Shown here one piece after another: positions 9,149 through 17,937 of a DNA stretch of 64,000 nucleotides. Source of the DNA: Bacteroidales bacterium (lineage in GTDB: Bacteria > Bacteroidota > Bacteroidia > Bacteroidales > UBA932); contig JAFRZX010000101.1 of NCBI GenBank assembly GCA_017442315.1, positions 1 through 64,000 on the forward strand, written 5' to 3'. A model generated the notes under the pieces. That model had not been told where the DNA came from and did not search any database. It was given only the letters and a program-made list of their open reading frames with translations. The stretch's first letter is position 1; every line of letters begins with the position of its first letter. The translations under genes were made by a program, and so were the position numbers.

Positions 9149-10165
9149 CTAGTTCTTCTTAAATTGATAAACAACACTATTCCTATATAATTTTTCAACA
9201 TACTTCATGGCATCAACATGAGTCATCTTACATCTGCTTGTCAAATTACAATACAAATTAGCATATTCATTATATATATTGGTACAGAAAATTCCAGGAT
9301 CATCTGTGCCTAAAACGATTGGAGGAATACTATGACCCTCATCTTCCCATTTTATCCAATTCCATAACTGGTAAGTATCCATCGACAAATGACTGGAAAT
9401 CCTCACATTGCTGGTGGGCAAAGTTTCTATAACAATTTCTTTTTCATGCATGATTCGCAATACCAGCAGCTGTAAAACATGCAGCTGGTCTATATTCAGG
9501 ATATCAGGTACATCAACCTCTATGATATCATTACGACGTCTACGGCACTCTCTTGAATTATATGCCAAAAGCAATTTCTTGATCCTGTCGGACAATACTG
9601 ATGCTGATTTCAATTCTTCGTCATCAACAACATACATGGCACTCTCATGACCGGAACTTAAAACCTCAAGATGGAAAGGGCATATAAGACGTGCCTTCCA
9701 AGCTTGAACAAGCTCCGAAACACTATAATAATCACCATATATTGAGACGGCGAGACTATTTATCTTTTCTACAACAAATGGTAAAACCATAGACAATGAC
9801 TCTTCGTGCGTTTCTGAAATCAAATGATATATGAAAAGCAGATCATCAAGACGGTCACCGCAACGCATCAATATTTTGCCCTTTACTGAATTCTTCCATT
9901 GAGAAATATCCAATCCCAAAGCGGTTGCATGACCAATCCTGTCACCATTATTCATACACAGAAAAGTAATTGCTTCATACACTGCCCTCATCCCTGAAAC
10001 AATATGATAAAAGTCTTCACCAGCATGATATGTAATGTATCTGAACCCATTCCGTCTCAAGTACCTGAACACCGGTGCAAATACTTCCGGAGGAGTATCT
10101 AGTTCAGACGCAGCAGCATCTATTGCAACAATCTTATCTGCGTACATCACATTTTTTTCTTTCAT
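9149..10165 (-). CDS. rdrB: RADAR adenosine deaminase RdrB, C-terminal part (separate reading frame)
   Basis: 338 residues from ATG 10165; a TTG one codon upstream is an alternative. It carries the second half of the adenosine deaminase metal and active site: YHAGEDF (His, Glu), GDRIGHA (His), ETLPTSN and VLGTDDPGIF (Asp-Asp). The HxH motif needed to complete the site is on the preceding ORF. The 5' end overlaps the upstream stop as TGATG, allowing coupled translation. Homology seems to continue upstream of the start in this frame (EIWQKARVLA just before the ATG, back to a TAG at 10205-10203), which points to a one-base frameshift. Known RdrB is one protein of about 800 residues; the two parts sum to about 785. 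Confidence 0.85.
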   Translation of the reverse strand: MKEKNVMYADKIVAIDAAASELDTPPEVFAPVFRYLRRNGFRYITYHAGEDFYHIVSGMRAVYEAITFLCMNNGDRIGHATALGLDISQWKNSVKGKILMRCGDRLDDLLFIYHLISETHEESLSMVLPFVVEKINSLAVSIYGDYYSVSELVQAWKARLICPFHLEVLSSGHESAMYVVDDEELKSASVLSDRIKKLLLAYNSRECRRRRNDIIEVDVPDILNIDQLHVLQLLVLRIMHEKEIVIETLPTSNVRISSHLSMDTYQLWNWIKWEDEGHSIPPIVLGTDDPGIFCTNIYNEYANLYCNLTSRCKMTHVDAMKYVEKLYRNSVVYQFKKN

Positions 10166-11508
10166 CAATGCAAGGACTCTGGCTTTCTGCCAAATTTCAC
10201 CCTAAGCTTTCTGAAAGGAATGAAAGCATCATCACAATCCTTTTTTTTAATAAAATGTGCTATCAGATATAATTCCGGAGATTCAGTATCCATTCTATCA
10301 TATTCCAGAGTTTGTTTTAGAGCATGCCATCCTGCAAAGATATTTGAAAGCAATTCCATATTTCCATCTAAAGAGTCTTTAGGTGAAAAACGTCCTTCCA
10401 GAAGACGCACATTTCGTCCATCATTGCCATGCAATTGCAAAAAGCGACTGAGATATTGCTGCTCAACGTGACTGCGTAACTGATTCAAAGTATACTTCTG
10501 AAACTGTAAGAAGCCAAACTGGGAGGTCTGCTGTACCAGTAATCTGTTGAACAAACCAAGAATCTGAAGATAAAAATAAAACAATTCCGCAATACGTTCT
10601 GACTGTGTCCGTTTAAGACAGCTCAATACAATCACATAAAACATAGCTTCCAGAACAAGCTTGTTTTCAGAAGGGATATGATACTTTAACGGATGGCCGG
10701 AAACAGAATCATTATAATTCAAAAAATCAGTCTTATCTCCATTATTTACATCAACCGTATGATTTTTTCCAAGGATGACATCTACAAGTTTCCAACGAAT
10801 TCCACGGGCAATACGAAGCATATGCAGAATATCATTGGGGTTATTTATAAATGATACATCTTCAAACAACTCCTTGACCATATCATTTTTATAACCCGCT
10901 GAGAAATCCATATATATGTCGAATGGATTATCCAGCATATCCTGCCATGCAATATCAAATTCCGTTGTACCATTTAAATGTATATGGAGATCATTCAATC
11001 CGTTTTTCTCTCTCATGAACTGCTCCATATTCGGAATATAGGGATAAGGAAGCGCAGTATATCTTACATTAGGCAGAATATTATCTGTAATATAGGTATT
11101 TAAATCGCCAGTAAAGACCTTTTCTTTCTGAAGGAATGCCATCTGCAAGAGCAACGGTGGGATTTTTGTAATCAATTCCTGCCATTTTGTCTGCATCTTC
11201 TGCTTTACATATATTCTGCCATCAATCATCTCCAGATGCCTCTTGGACAACTTTTCCAATCCGAACCAAATAAGATCAGCAAGATTATCAATTGGAATAT
11301 AATCCATACGACTTTCTGAACTGACTCTTCTAAAGGAAAACTCTGCTCCTAATTTGTAATAATGATCTGGAATTGTCTTATTATCAGCGCGTTCAAGCAT
11401 AGCAAGACGTCTTTTGACGTCATAGACAGAAACTGCCTCAGACTTCATAAAAGCAGCTAGAGACAGATTATCCGATAAAAGATGACGGTATATCGAATAT
11501 TGAAGCAT
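10165..11508 (-). CDS. rdrB: RADAR adenosine deaminase RdrB, N-terminal part (separate reading frame)
   Basis: 447 residues. NDLHIHLNGTTEFD (His175, His177) is the HxH zinc motif of the adenosine deaminase superfamily with the HLNGTTE context typical of RdrB. RdrB converts adenosine nucleotides to inosine nucleotides when activated with RdrA during phage infection. The other catalytic residues are on the next ORF, so this polypeptide cannot form a complete site alone. The last residues, about FGRKPESLH, are probably an out-of-frame tail. It starts 4 bases after the rdrA stop. A run of eight A plus G on the coding strand (10249-10241) is a possible slippage point, but the -1 frame hits a stop just after it. 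Confidence 0.85.
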   Translation of the reverse strand: MLQYSIYRHLLSDNLSLAAFMKSEAVSVYDVKRRLAMLERADNKTIPDHYYKLGAEFSFRRVSSESRMDYIPIDNLADLIWFGLEKLSKRHLEMIDGRIYVKQKMQTKWQELITKIPPLLLQMAFLQKEKVFTGDLNTYITDNILPNVRYTALPYPYIPNMEQFMREKNGLNDLHIHLNGTTEFDIAWQDMLDNPFDIYMDFSAGYKNDMVKELFEDVSFINNPNDILHMLRIARGIRWKLVDVILGKNHTVDVNNGDKTDFLNYNDSVSGHPLKYHIPSENKLVLEAMFYVIVLSCLKRTQSERIAELFYFYLQILGLFNRLLVQQTSQFGFLQFQKYTLNQLRSHVEQQYLSRFLQLHGNDGRNVRLLEGRFSPKDSLDGNMELLSNIFAGWHALKQTLEYDRMDTESPELYLIAHFIKKKDCDDAFIPFRKLRVKFGRKPESLH

Positions 11509-11512
11509 TACA

Positions 11513-13909
11513 TTAATACTTATTATTCAAAGAGTTTGACATCAAAAAGTCAAAATCCTCACGACTTATATATTCTTTAATATAATTGTATAAGTGATCA
11601 TCATGCTGACTTTTTCCTTTAAATATTAACAATAATGGACATGCCAATATCCATCTTGAGATAAGAAGATCATATAATTTATGATTTAATTGAGTTGCCT
11701 TAATGATATTCAGATAAAATTGAGTATCTGATGTTTTTGGATTATTGGTACTCAATAATATATTAGGAATAAACTCATTGAAATCCTCTACAAGAACCGC
11801 ATTCATGAAGGCTATAATAAACATTTTGATACCTTCTACATGGGTCAGATAGCGATTTTCAGGCATACGCCGTATGATAGCAGAGCTATCCAAGTTTTTA
11901 AATGCCTTAAAAGCACGACTCGACATACTTCCTAAAAGATGAGGAGATACTTTCTGCTTAGGATAGGACTCCGCCCATTTCTTAAAGATTTCAGCAAATT
12001 GAGTCAGTATCTTCAAAGTTTCATCTTCTTGTATATCTAATCCGATAAACTTTATCTGCTCATCGATAACAGGACCTGTGTCATTTGTAAACTTAGGTAA
12101 CTGATATATTTTTACCTGAGCTAACTGCAATATACATTTTTCTATATCTCTTGGGCTTTCTTCATAACACCGCAATAATTCTTCTATTGATCCCAATAAT
12201 ACAGGGAAAGAGAAAAAGTTTCTACGACGTCCGATTTCTACAGACAAGGTAGGAATATCCCATAGCAAAGACATCAATCCAGAAGCAGGCCTATCCAATA
12301 CTTCCAATATACCATATGGTGCATAATTAAAACGTTTAGTTGCAAGCTGCCTGAGACATGCTAATGTATATGATGAAATTTTACAAGCAATATCATTCAA
12401 TCCCTTGTCTTCAAATATAGCACTTTGGTCACACAAAGACTCGAAAGAAGGATGCAAAGCAAGCGAGTACTCATCGCTGTATTCGATCAGATCACCCAAA
12501 TTTTTCATGTAACCGATTCGAACAAAATAATCAAAGACCAAGGCTGGTGTATCTTTTATCTTAATGCAAACCAACACTCCTAAAGGGAACAGACACTGAT
12601 TAAAAGATTGTTCCAGCATGACCGGTTGCAATTTGAATGCATCATTGAGAAACTTGCTGGTTATGAGGAATCTCAAGACTTCAGGCATTATAAACCACTT
12701 ATTCGTCTGAAGTTGTTCAACATTTATCTGATAAGAATAAAGATGACTTGCAAATGTATCCAATATGGCAGTAGGCGTAAGATTTGTATCCAATCTCTTC
12801 AGTAGCTGAATCTGGGTCCTTAAAGGAAGACCTAAAATAAAATTAAGGTAAAGGGTCAACTGACTCTTATTTCTAATACCTAATCTCGATATAAATGTTG
12901 AATAATACTTCTTGATCGATATTTCATTGCCTTCGGAAGTTTTCAACATAATTGAAAAATCATTCATATTCTGCAATATGGTATTCAGGAACAATCTGTT
13001 GGCAGGCTTCAGGATCTTTCTTAAATATTGTTCTTCAATATCAGTTACGACCCTATTATATGCCTGCATCATATTAAGTTTTTCACAATCATTCTTAATC
13101 AGAGCCTTACCTATGTTCTTCCACTGAACTTTTCTGACCGATTTAGAGAAAAGATTATAATCACCACTGATTATAGTAATGATATTAGATTTTGTCAGAT
13201 ACTTACGTATAGTTTCCAAAACCATCCATCCCTTGCGAAAATCCACATCTATATCATCCAATACCAGCAGAAAGATCTTCTTATCCAGGATTTCCAATGC
13301 CAGATCAGTCAACTCATAAAACATCTTACGAAGATTATAAGCAGCATCAACAGCGTCCAGGCCACGCTCCATTATAAAGGTCGGATCCTGCCAGGAATCA
13401 TATGAATATCCGACACCTTCAACAGAAGGCAATCCACTTGCCAAGGACTTCAATTTTTCTTCCCATCGCTTATGATAATATGCGTAGTTGCTATTACATA
13501 CAGAATATTGTGTCTTCAAGTATTCCTTGACCTTTCTATTGATAATTGATAAGATCGTAAGAAAAATATGGCCTTTGTCTTCAATCATAGTAGGGTCTAT
13601 AAGCCCTAATATACACACATCCGATATATTCTCATATTTTCTGATTATAGTCTGCAAAAAAGTCGTTTTACCGGAGCCTCGCGAACCAAGTACCGTTATA
13701 GTCTCATTAGGCAGTTCTGATTCATACTTATCTTTTTTACGAACATCTATACGCTCATCAATATACCGACACAAAGCATGATATTCATAAACATGGATAA
13801 TTTCCGATTCAGATAAAGCTTTTGCATATGTACTGTTATCCAAATCTATTACAATACGCTTTGATGTACGTTTTACTTCATCATAATCATTATAGAACAT
13901 CATATCCAT
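11513..13909 (-). CDS. rdrA: RADAR ATPase RdrA
   Basis: 798-residue P-loop ATPase. Walker A is LGSRGSGKTTF (about residues 74-84) and Walker B is LLVLDDIDVDF (about 214-224), followed by GWMVLETIRKYLTKSNIITIISGDYNLF, the arrangement seen in RdrA proteins; length also fits. In described RADAR systems RdrA forms a heptameric ring that works with the RdrB dodecamer to trigger ATP-to-ITP conversion. Gene order rdrA, rdrB and tight spacing support the call. The C-terminal 450 residues are helical and have no motif I recognise. Codon use is A/T-rich compared with gad or secA, in keeping with an acquired defence module. Confidence 0.88.
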   Translation of the reverse strand: MDMMFYNDYDEVKRTSKRIVIDLDNSTYAKALSESEIIHVYEYHALCRYIDERIDVRKKDKYESELPNETITVLGSRGSGKTTFLQTIIRKYENISDVCILGLIDPTMIEDKGHIFLTILSIINRKVKEYLKTQYSVCNSNYAYYHKRWEEKLKSLASGLPSVEGVGYSYDSWQDPTFIMERGLDAVDAAYNLRKMFYELTDLALEILDKKIFLLVLDDIDVDFRKGWMVLETIRKYLTKSNIITIISGDYNLFSKSVRKVQWKNIGKALIKNDCEKLNMMQAYNRVVTDIEEQYLRKILKPANRLFLNTILQNMNDFSIMLKTSEGNEISIKKYYSTFISRLGIRNKSQLTLYLNFILGLPLRTQIQLLKRLDTNLTPTAILDTFASHLYSYQINVEQLQTNKWFIMPEVLRFLITSKFLNDAFKLQPVMLEQSFNQCLFPLGVLVCIKIKDTPALVFDYFVRIGYMKNLGDLIEYSDEYSLALHPSFESLCDQSAIFEDKGLNDIACKISSYTLACLRQLATKRFNYAPYGILEVLDRPASGLMSLLWDIPTLSVEIGRRRNFFSFPVLLGSIEELLRCYEESPRDIEKCILQLAQVKIYQLPKFTNDTGPVIDEQIKFIGLDIQEDETLKILTQFAEIFKKWAESYPKQKVSPHLLGSMSSRAFKAFKNLDSSAIIRRMPENRYLTHVEGIKMFIIAFMNAVLVEDFNEFIPNILLSTNNPKTSDTQFYLNIIKATQLNHKLYDLLISRWILACPLLLIFKGKSQHDDHLYNYIKEYISREDFDFLMSNSLNNKY

Positions 13910-13917
13910 ATAATTTA

Positions 13918-13947
13918 ATGTCTGTCCGAATTACCTCGGACAGACAT
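13918..13947 (-). terminator. Hairpin between the DUF3244 gene and rdrA
   Basis: 12-bp perfect inverted repeat, ATGTCTGTCCGA (13918-13929) and TCGGACAGACAT (13936-13947), with a 6-base loop. On the minus strand it is followed by TTAAATTAT. It lies 29 bases after the DUF3244 stop and just 8 bases before the rdrA ATG, so it may end the upstream transcript or attenuate read-through into the RADAR operon. Confidence 0.65.
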
Positions 13948-13976
13948 ATATTTGCAAAATATACTATCAGATGAAA

Positions 13977-14384
13977 TTACAACTCGAACGAGCCATAATA
14001 TTCTGAACCTGAATCCGTTATAAATGTTATAGTATAAACGCCCTCAGATCCGCTTATAGGAACAAATAATTGTCCAGATACAGTATCAGCACTTCCACTG
14101 ACATACTCACCTGTGAATGTATTTTCGACAATTACTTCAACATTACCAATATTTGATGTGAAAGTAATGTAAATACCATTAGACATTGGTTCATACACAC
14201 ACTCAATCGGTACTTCAGTTAAAGAACGAGGCTGTCCAGGAATTGAAATCGGATTTTGTACAATCACGATAATGACTGGAGTTTTGATTGGCTTTGGTCT
14301 AGGAGTAACATCCGCAGAAGCAGAAAACATAGTTAGCAATGGCAAAACGATAGCCATTGCTACGGTTGCGATAATACATCTCAT
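13977..14384 (-). CDS. Small secreted DUF3244-family protein
   Basis: 135 residues with an N-terminal signal peptide (about residues 1-24, ending SASA-DV). The mature protein is beta-rich: the PRSLTEVPIECVYEP segment, then IYITFTSNIGNVEVIVEN, and the closing GVYTITFITDSGSEYYGSFEL match the Bacteroidales DUF3244 family, thought to form a small Ig-like fold at the cell envelope. DUF3244 genes often lie next to TPR lipoproteins like the one directly upstream. No function is known. Confidence 0.8.
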   Translation of the reverse strand: MRCIIATVAMAIVLPLLTMFSASADVTPRPKPIKTPVIIVIVQNPISIPGQPRSLTEVPIECVYEPMSNGIYITFTSNIGNVEVIVENTFTGEYVSGSADTVSGQLFVPISGSEGVYTITFITDSGSEYYGSFEL

Positions 14385-14617
14385 AATAATACTGTTTAAT
14401 TAGTGATTACATTCGCGAAATTATACATAAACACTAACAATTTAATAGAAAACATCGCACAATAATCTATCAATATCTAGCACAACCTCACCAATTAACG
14501 TATTAATTATCAGATAATTACATCGAGGGACGAAAAACAGGAACCTATCAAATTTATAACTCACTGATATTCAGCGATTCACATTCTTATAAGTATAATC
14601 TATTGACTATCAACAAA

Positions 14618-16246
14618 TTAATATAAGTTTCGCAGAAATAAATCACGATACTCTGAATCTGTCTCCTCAAATTTCTTTCTAAGACGGGATTTTCTGTTAT
14701 ATATATTTTCGATACGCTCATTAAGAAGCAGACTCATGGTCCATGTAGAGAAACCAGCATACCAATAACAAAGAAAACGATAATCCTTCTCCTTTATACG
14801 AGGAAAGGTCTCTTTTATATGTTGCATGACATTATCATTAAATGCATCGATAATCGACTCAAGAGTAGCTATTTCATTATCATCCGAAATGCTCGCAATC
14901 ATATTATCAATTTCTTCTAGAACATATTTATCTCTTACACTTCCGTTATATGAATAGTACTTCTCGCAGAGAGAATCAATAAATTTCATTTTTGTCTCAT
15001 ATAGATTCTCAATACGACAGGTGAATTCATTGATAGCACTATCTTTTTCCAATGATAATTCATGAATCTGAGACACCAACAACATCATATCACGTTCCTT
15101 TTTCCTGATACGACGTCTATACCAAGTTGTAACACAGACCAATATAATACAAAAGAGAACAGAGAAGAATATAAGCGACAGAGTTTTCGCCAGAGACCTG
15201 AACTCCTCATATTCAGATCGTTGTATAAAATAATCCCTTTGCATGGATGCAACAGACCTTTCTAACGCAGAACGATGAATCTCGTCATATCGTAAAGCAG
15301 CATCCTCCAAAGCAAATAGAGCACGTCTATAATCTCCCGAAGCACATGCAATACGATAATCATTATAACGTAAAATCAATGTATCCGCACATTCCCTGGA
15401 AGCTCGTTCCTCATAGAAACGTGACTTTTCAACATCACCTCCATAACGGTAAGCAACAGCTAATTCTCCCAACAAAACTGAAGATAGACATGTATTCAAT
15501 GAATCGGATAAAAAGTCTGCACAAGCGATTATTTTCTCATAATCCGGGAAGGAACTAGCGGAAAATATAGAAACATAACAATCAACGCAATGCTTCATCA
15601 TCACCGTATCTTTTTTATGATAGGCATTTTTCATTAACGTATCACAGATAACCATACCATCATCAAACATATCCAATGAAATATAGGCCTTTGACATACT
15701 CAGCAATGCGTATTCTGCATATCTTCCAGCATCTGCTAAAACAAAATCATCATAGGCTATTTCCAGATATTTCAGTGATTCATTCAAATCATATGTTTTT
15801 GCATAACACTCTGCAATCCCCCTGTTTGCCAACCCTAAAAGCATATATTCATTCGAACGCTCGGCAATTTCTACTGCTTTCATGTAAGAAATGACTGCTG
15901 ACGAATACTGCTGAGAATTATATAGTACACGTCCGTACTGATACCACATTCTCATTCTATACTCAGGTCTGCCTTTGGATTTATAATAGTCCACAGCAGG
16001 AGAAATCAAGCTATCAGAGGCTACATCAATATAACACTTATCCAATGCAATAGAATACAAGAGTGCATACAAAGCCTTATCCCGTTTCCTACTCAACGTT
16101 TCACTGTCAATCATAGACAACATCTGCAATGCACTGTCAGGCTCATCATAAACATATGACTCAACATCATCCAATATTATGAGTGAATCCGACATGCAGG
16201 ATGCAAAGCACCAAACTGCTAAAAATATAGAGAAGATATACTTCAT
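14618..16246 (-). CDS. TPR-containing lipoprotein with transmembrane and coiled-coil C-terminus
   Basis: 542 residues. A lipoprotein-type signal (FLAVWCFASC, Cys17) precedes a helical region of about 300 residues with tetratricopeptide repeats (for example RMWYQYGRVLYNSQQYSSAVISYMKAVEIAE). A single membrane segment (about 353-373) follows, then a charged coiled coil and a C-terminal region (about 440-542) that ends in an HTH-like stretch, KDYRFLCYWYAGFSTWTMSLLL...IENIYNRKSRLRKKF. This architecture is common in Bacteroides and relatives and is often annotated as a TPR regulator, suggesting signalling from periplasm to DNA, though that role is unproven. It is followed by the DUF3244 gene after about 230 bases in which I see no other gene. 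Confidence 0.75.
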   Translation of the reverse strand: MKYIFSIFLAVWCFASCMSDSLIILDDVESYVYDEPDSALQMLSMIDSETLSRKRDKALYALLYSIALDKCYIDVASDSLISPAVDYYKSKGRPEYRMRMWYQYGRVLYNSQQYSSAVISYMKAVEIAERSNEYMLLGLANRGIAECYAKTYDLNESLKYLEIAYDDFVLADAGRYAEYALLSMSKAYISLDMFDDGMVICDTLMKNAYHKKDTVMMKHCVDCYVSIFSASSFPDYEKIIACADFLSDSLNTCLSSVLLGELAVAYRYGGDVEKSRFYEERASRECADTLILRYNDYRIACASGDYRRALFALEDAALRYDEIHRSALERSVASMQRDYFIQRSEYEEFRSLAKTLSLIFFSVLFCIILVCVTTWYRRRIRKKERDMMLLVSQIHELSLEKDSAINEFTCRIENLYETKMKFIDSLCEKYYSYNGSVRDKYVLEEIDNMIASISDDNEIATLESIIDAFNDNVMQHIKETFPRIKEKDYRFLCYWYAGFSTWTMSLLLNERIENIYNRKSRLRKKFEETDSEYRDLFLRNLY

Positions 16247-16317
16247 ATCCTATAAATTTAAATTCCTCATATCATCAAGAACAGAAGAATATTCCAATCT
16301 CAACTATCACCACACAT

Positions 16318-17646
16318 CTAGTGTTTCCGGCTCGAATTCAAAAAGTCATATATCTCTTTCTGATAATGACTTGCAGCCTTGAATCCCCCGATGAACAACA
16401 TCAGACATCCGTTTTTTGAAACCATCGGACCTCTCCTGTCATAGCTGGTAAAAGAATCCAATGCATTTCTGCAATCAGGCATACCGGTCATCCGGCATAG
16501 AAAAACCGCCATATCATCATTGATTGCACCACCATACAGTTCCTGCCGCATCATTTGGCGAATTTCCCAGCTGCGACTTCTTTCATCTTCTATGGAATCT
16601 ATTGCTTCTCCTGTTCCATACAGCCCCCAATAATCTATCAGAACCACACGCTTGTCCTGCCCATGTATAAGTTCCATTCTATCCAATGTCTGATTGATGT
16701 AAAGATCACCGAACGAATAACCGACAATCAGCAGACTGTTATTCCGCATCATGCTGTTATAAAGGTGGTTATGATAGTAGGCAAACGGAAGGATATTAAG
16801 CTTGTCCGGCTTCATAAGGCCGGTGATGATAGGAGTATTCACATAGCACTCACCCGCCTGATTTGAAGGCTTACTTTTACCTGAGCCTATGTACATATCC
16901 CTGACCTTATCATACGAAGAGTACTTGTATAGATCATTGAAACCATATTTGATGTACTCCTTATCGTATACCTCGGATTTATACCGGCTATCAAAGAATT
17001 CTATGCAACCATGCAGATGACTCATAGTCGAGTATCCATTCCGGTTCTCCCATAGCTTCTTCGGCACAAAATGCTGAAACTCCGGCTGACCGGGAATATC
17101 TTCAAAACCATCCTCACAATAATCCAACGTGTGTTCTATAGTTGTATCATAGTTCAGGTTGAATATATCCCATGCCCCATCATATCCTCTCCAAAAATCT
17201 CTATACCACTGATTTCTGCAGGTACCGTCCAAATAAGGTGCATTATATCCATTTACAATATCCATTATAACAAGAAGCACCTTTCTTAAAGCTTGGTCCA
17301 CATTATCCGCATCGAACAGCCATTTTGGAGAAGTGAACGGAGCGAATACAGGATACATTTTTGCTGTCTTCGGAAGCGACGTAGGATGTTGCCAAACCCA
17401 TCCGTATGCAACGAACATCTCCAAAACATGAAAGATCTGTTCAAAGTTCGGAGAGCCCGGATATTCATTTTCAAGAATCTGATAGACTTCTTCTATTTCC
17501 ACTATATCCCTTCCTGTCAGAACATTCTTATGCCGAATTTTCCTGATGGATTCAGTTATATTATGGGTACTCGGACGTATCGCTCCGCCTGGTATATCCA
17601 AGTCAAGTACAGCACCCGCACCAACTATCGTAGTAACACGCTTCAT
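16318..17646 (-). CDS. SIR2-like domain protein, putative defence NADase
   Basis: 442 residues with a SIR2-like layout: VGAGAVLDLD at the N-terminus (nucleotide-binding GAG), DIFNLNYDTTIEHTL (N-x-D motif), STMSHLHGCIEFF (candidate catalytic His) and NNSLLIVGYSFGDLYINQTLD (GYSFGDxxIN). SIR2-like proteins of this type usually hydrolyse NAD+ in anti-phage systems such as Thoeris, DSR or Avs-SIR2, although standalone forms exist. The last 80 residues have no recognised domain. No partner gene is adjacent on the same strand within 70 bases (the TPR lipoprotein begins 71 bases downstream). NADase activity is inferred from family and neighbourhood. Confidence 0.75.
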   Translation of the reverse strand: MKRVTTIVGAGAVLDLDIPGGAIRPSTHNITESIRKIRHKNVLTGRDIVEIEEVYQILENEYPGSPNFEQIFHVLEMFVAYGWVWQHPTSLPKTAKMYPVFAPFTSPKWLFDADNVDQALRKVLLVIMDIVNGYNAPYLDGTCRNQWYRDFWRGYDGAWDIFNLNYDTTIEHTLDYCEDGFEDIPGQPEFQHFVPKKLWENRNGYSTMSHLHGCIEFFDSRYKSEVYDKEYIKYGFNDLYKYSSYDKVRDMYIGSGKSKPSNQAGECYVNTPIITGLMKPDKLNILPFAYYHNHLYNSMMRNNSLLIVGYSFGDLYINQTLDRMELIHGQDKRVVLIDYWGLYGTGEAIDSIEDERSRSWEIRQMMRQELYGGAINDDMAVFLCRMTGMPDCRNALDSFTSYDRRGPMVSKNGCLMLFIGGFKAASHYQKEIYDFLNSSRKH

Positions 17647-17737
17647 CTTAATACACTTAAGTCAGACGACATCATTTCAAAATCACACACATCAAAATGG
17701 ACAGCATATAAGCTTACATTTCCTATCTAAAAATTAA

Positions 17738-17770
17738 AACCCTCCGTCGCCAAAGAAACGCCGGAGGGTT
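17738..17770 (-). terminator. Rho-independent terminator after wbuC
   Basis: Stem AACCCTCCG (17738-17746) with CGGAGGGTT (17762-17770); on the minus strand it is followed by a T-rich tract (TTTTAATTTTTAG). It ends the 25.3-17.9 kb run of genes. The rest of the gap between 17647 and 17937 holds nothing else I can identify. Confidence 0.8.
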
Positions 17771-17937
17771 CATTGCATTATCACCAAGATATTTAAAGTG
17801 CCTCAATCGAATTATACTCCTCCGATTCTTCACCAACTCCCCGATGATTAAATCTCTACAGCTTGGATAAAAGCAATCTCATTTGCTGCATCTTGATTAT
17901 GAAAAGTCAACCTTTCCACAAATCTAACAAACAATTC

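Noticed and set aside
10241..10249. Programmed -1 frameshift at A AAA AAG in rdrB
   Set aside because: The -1 frame hits TGA two codons after the slip site, so slippage there cannot join the two rdrB ORFs; the switch must happen further downstream.
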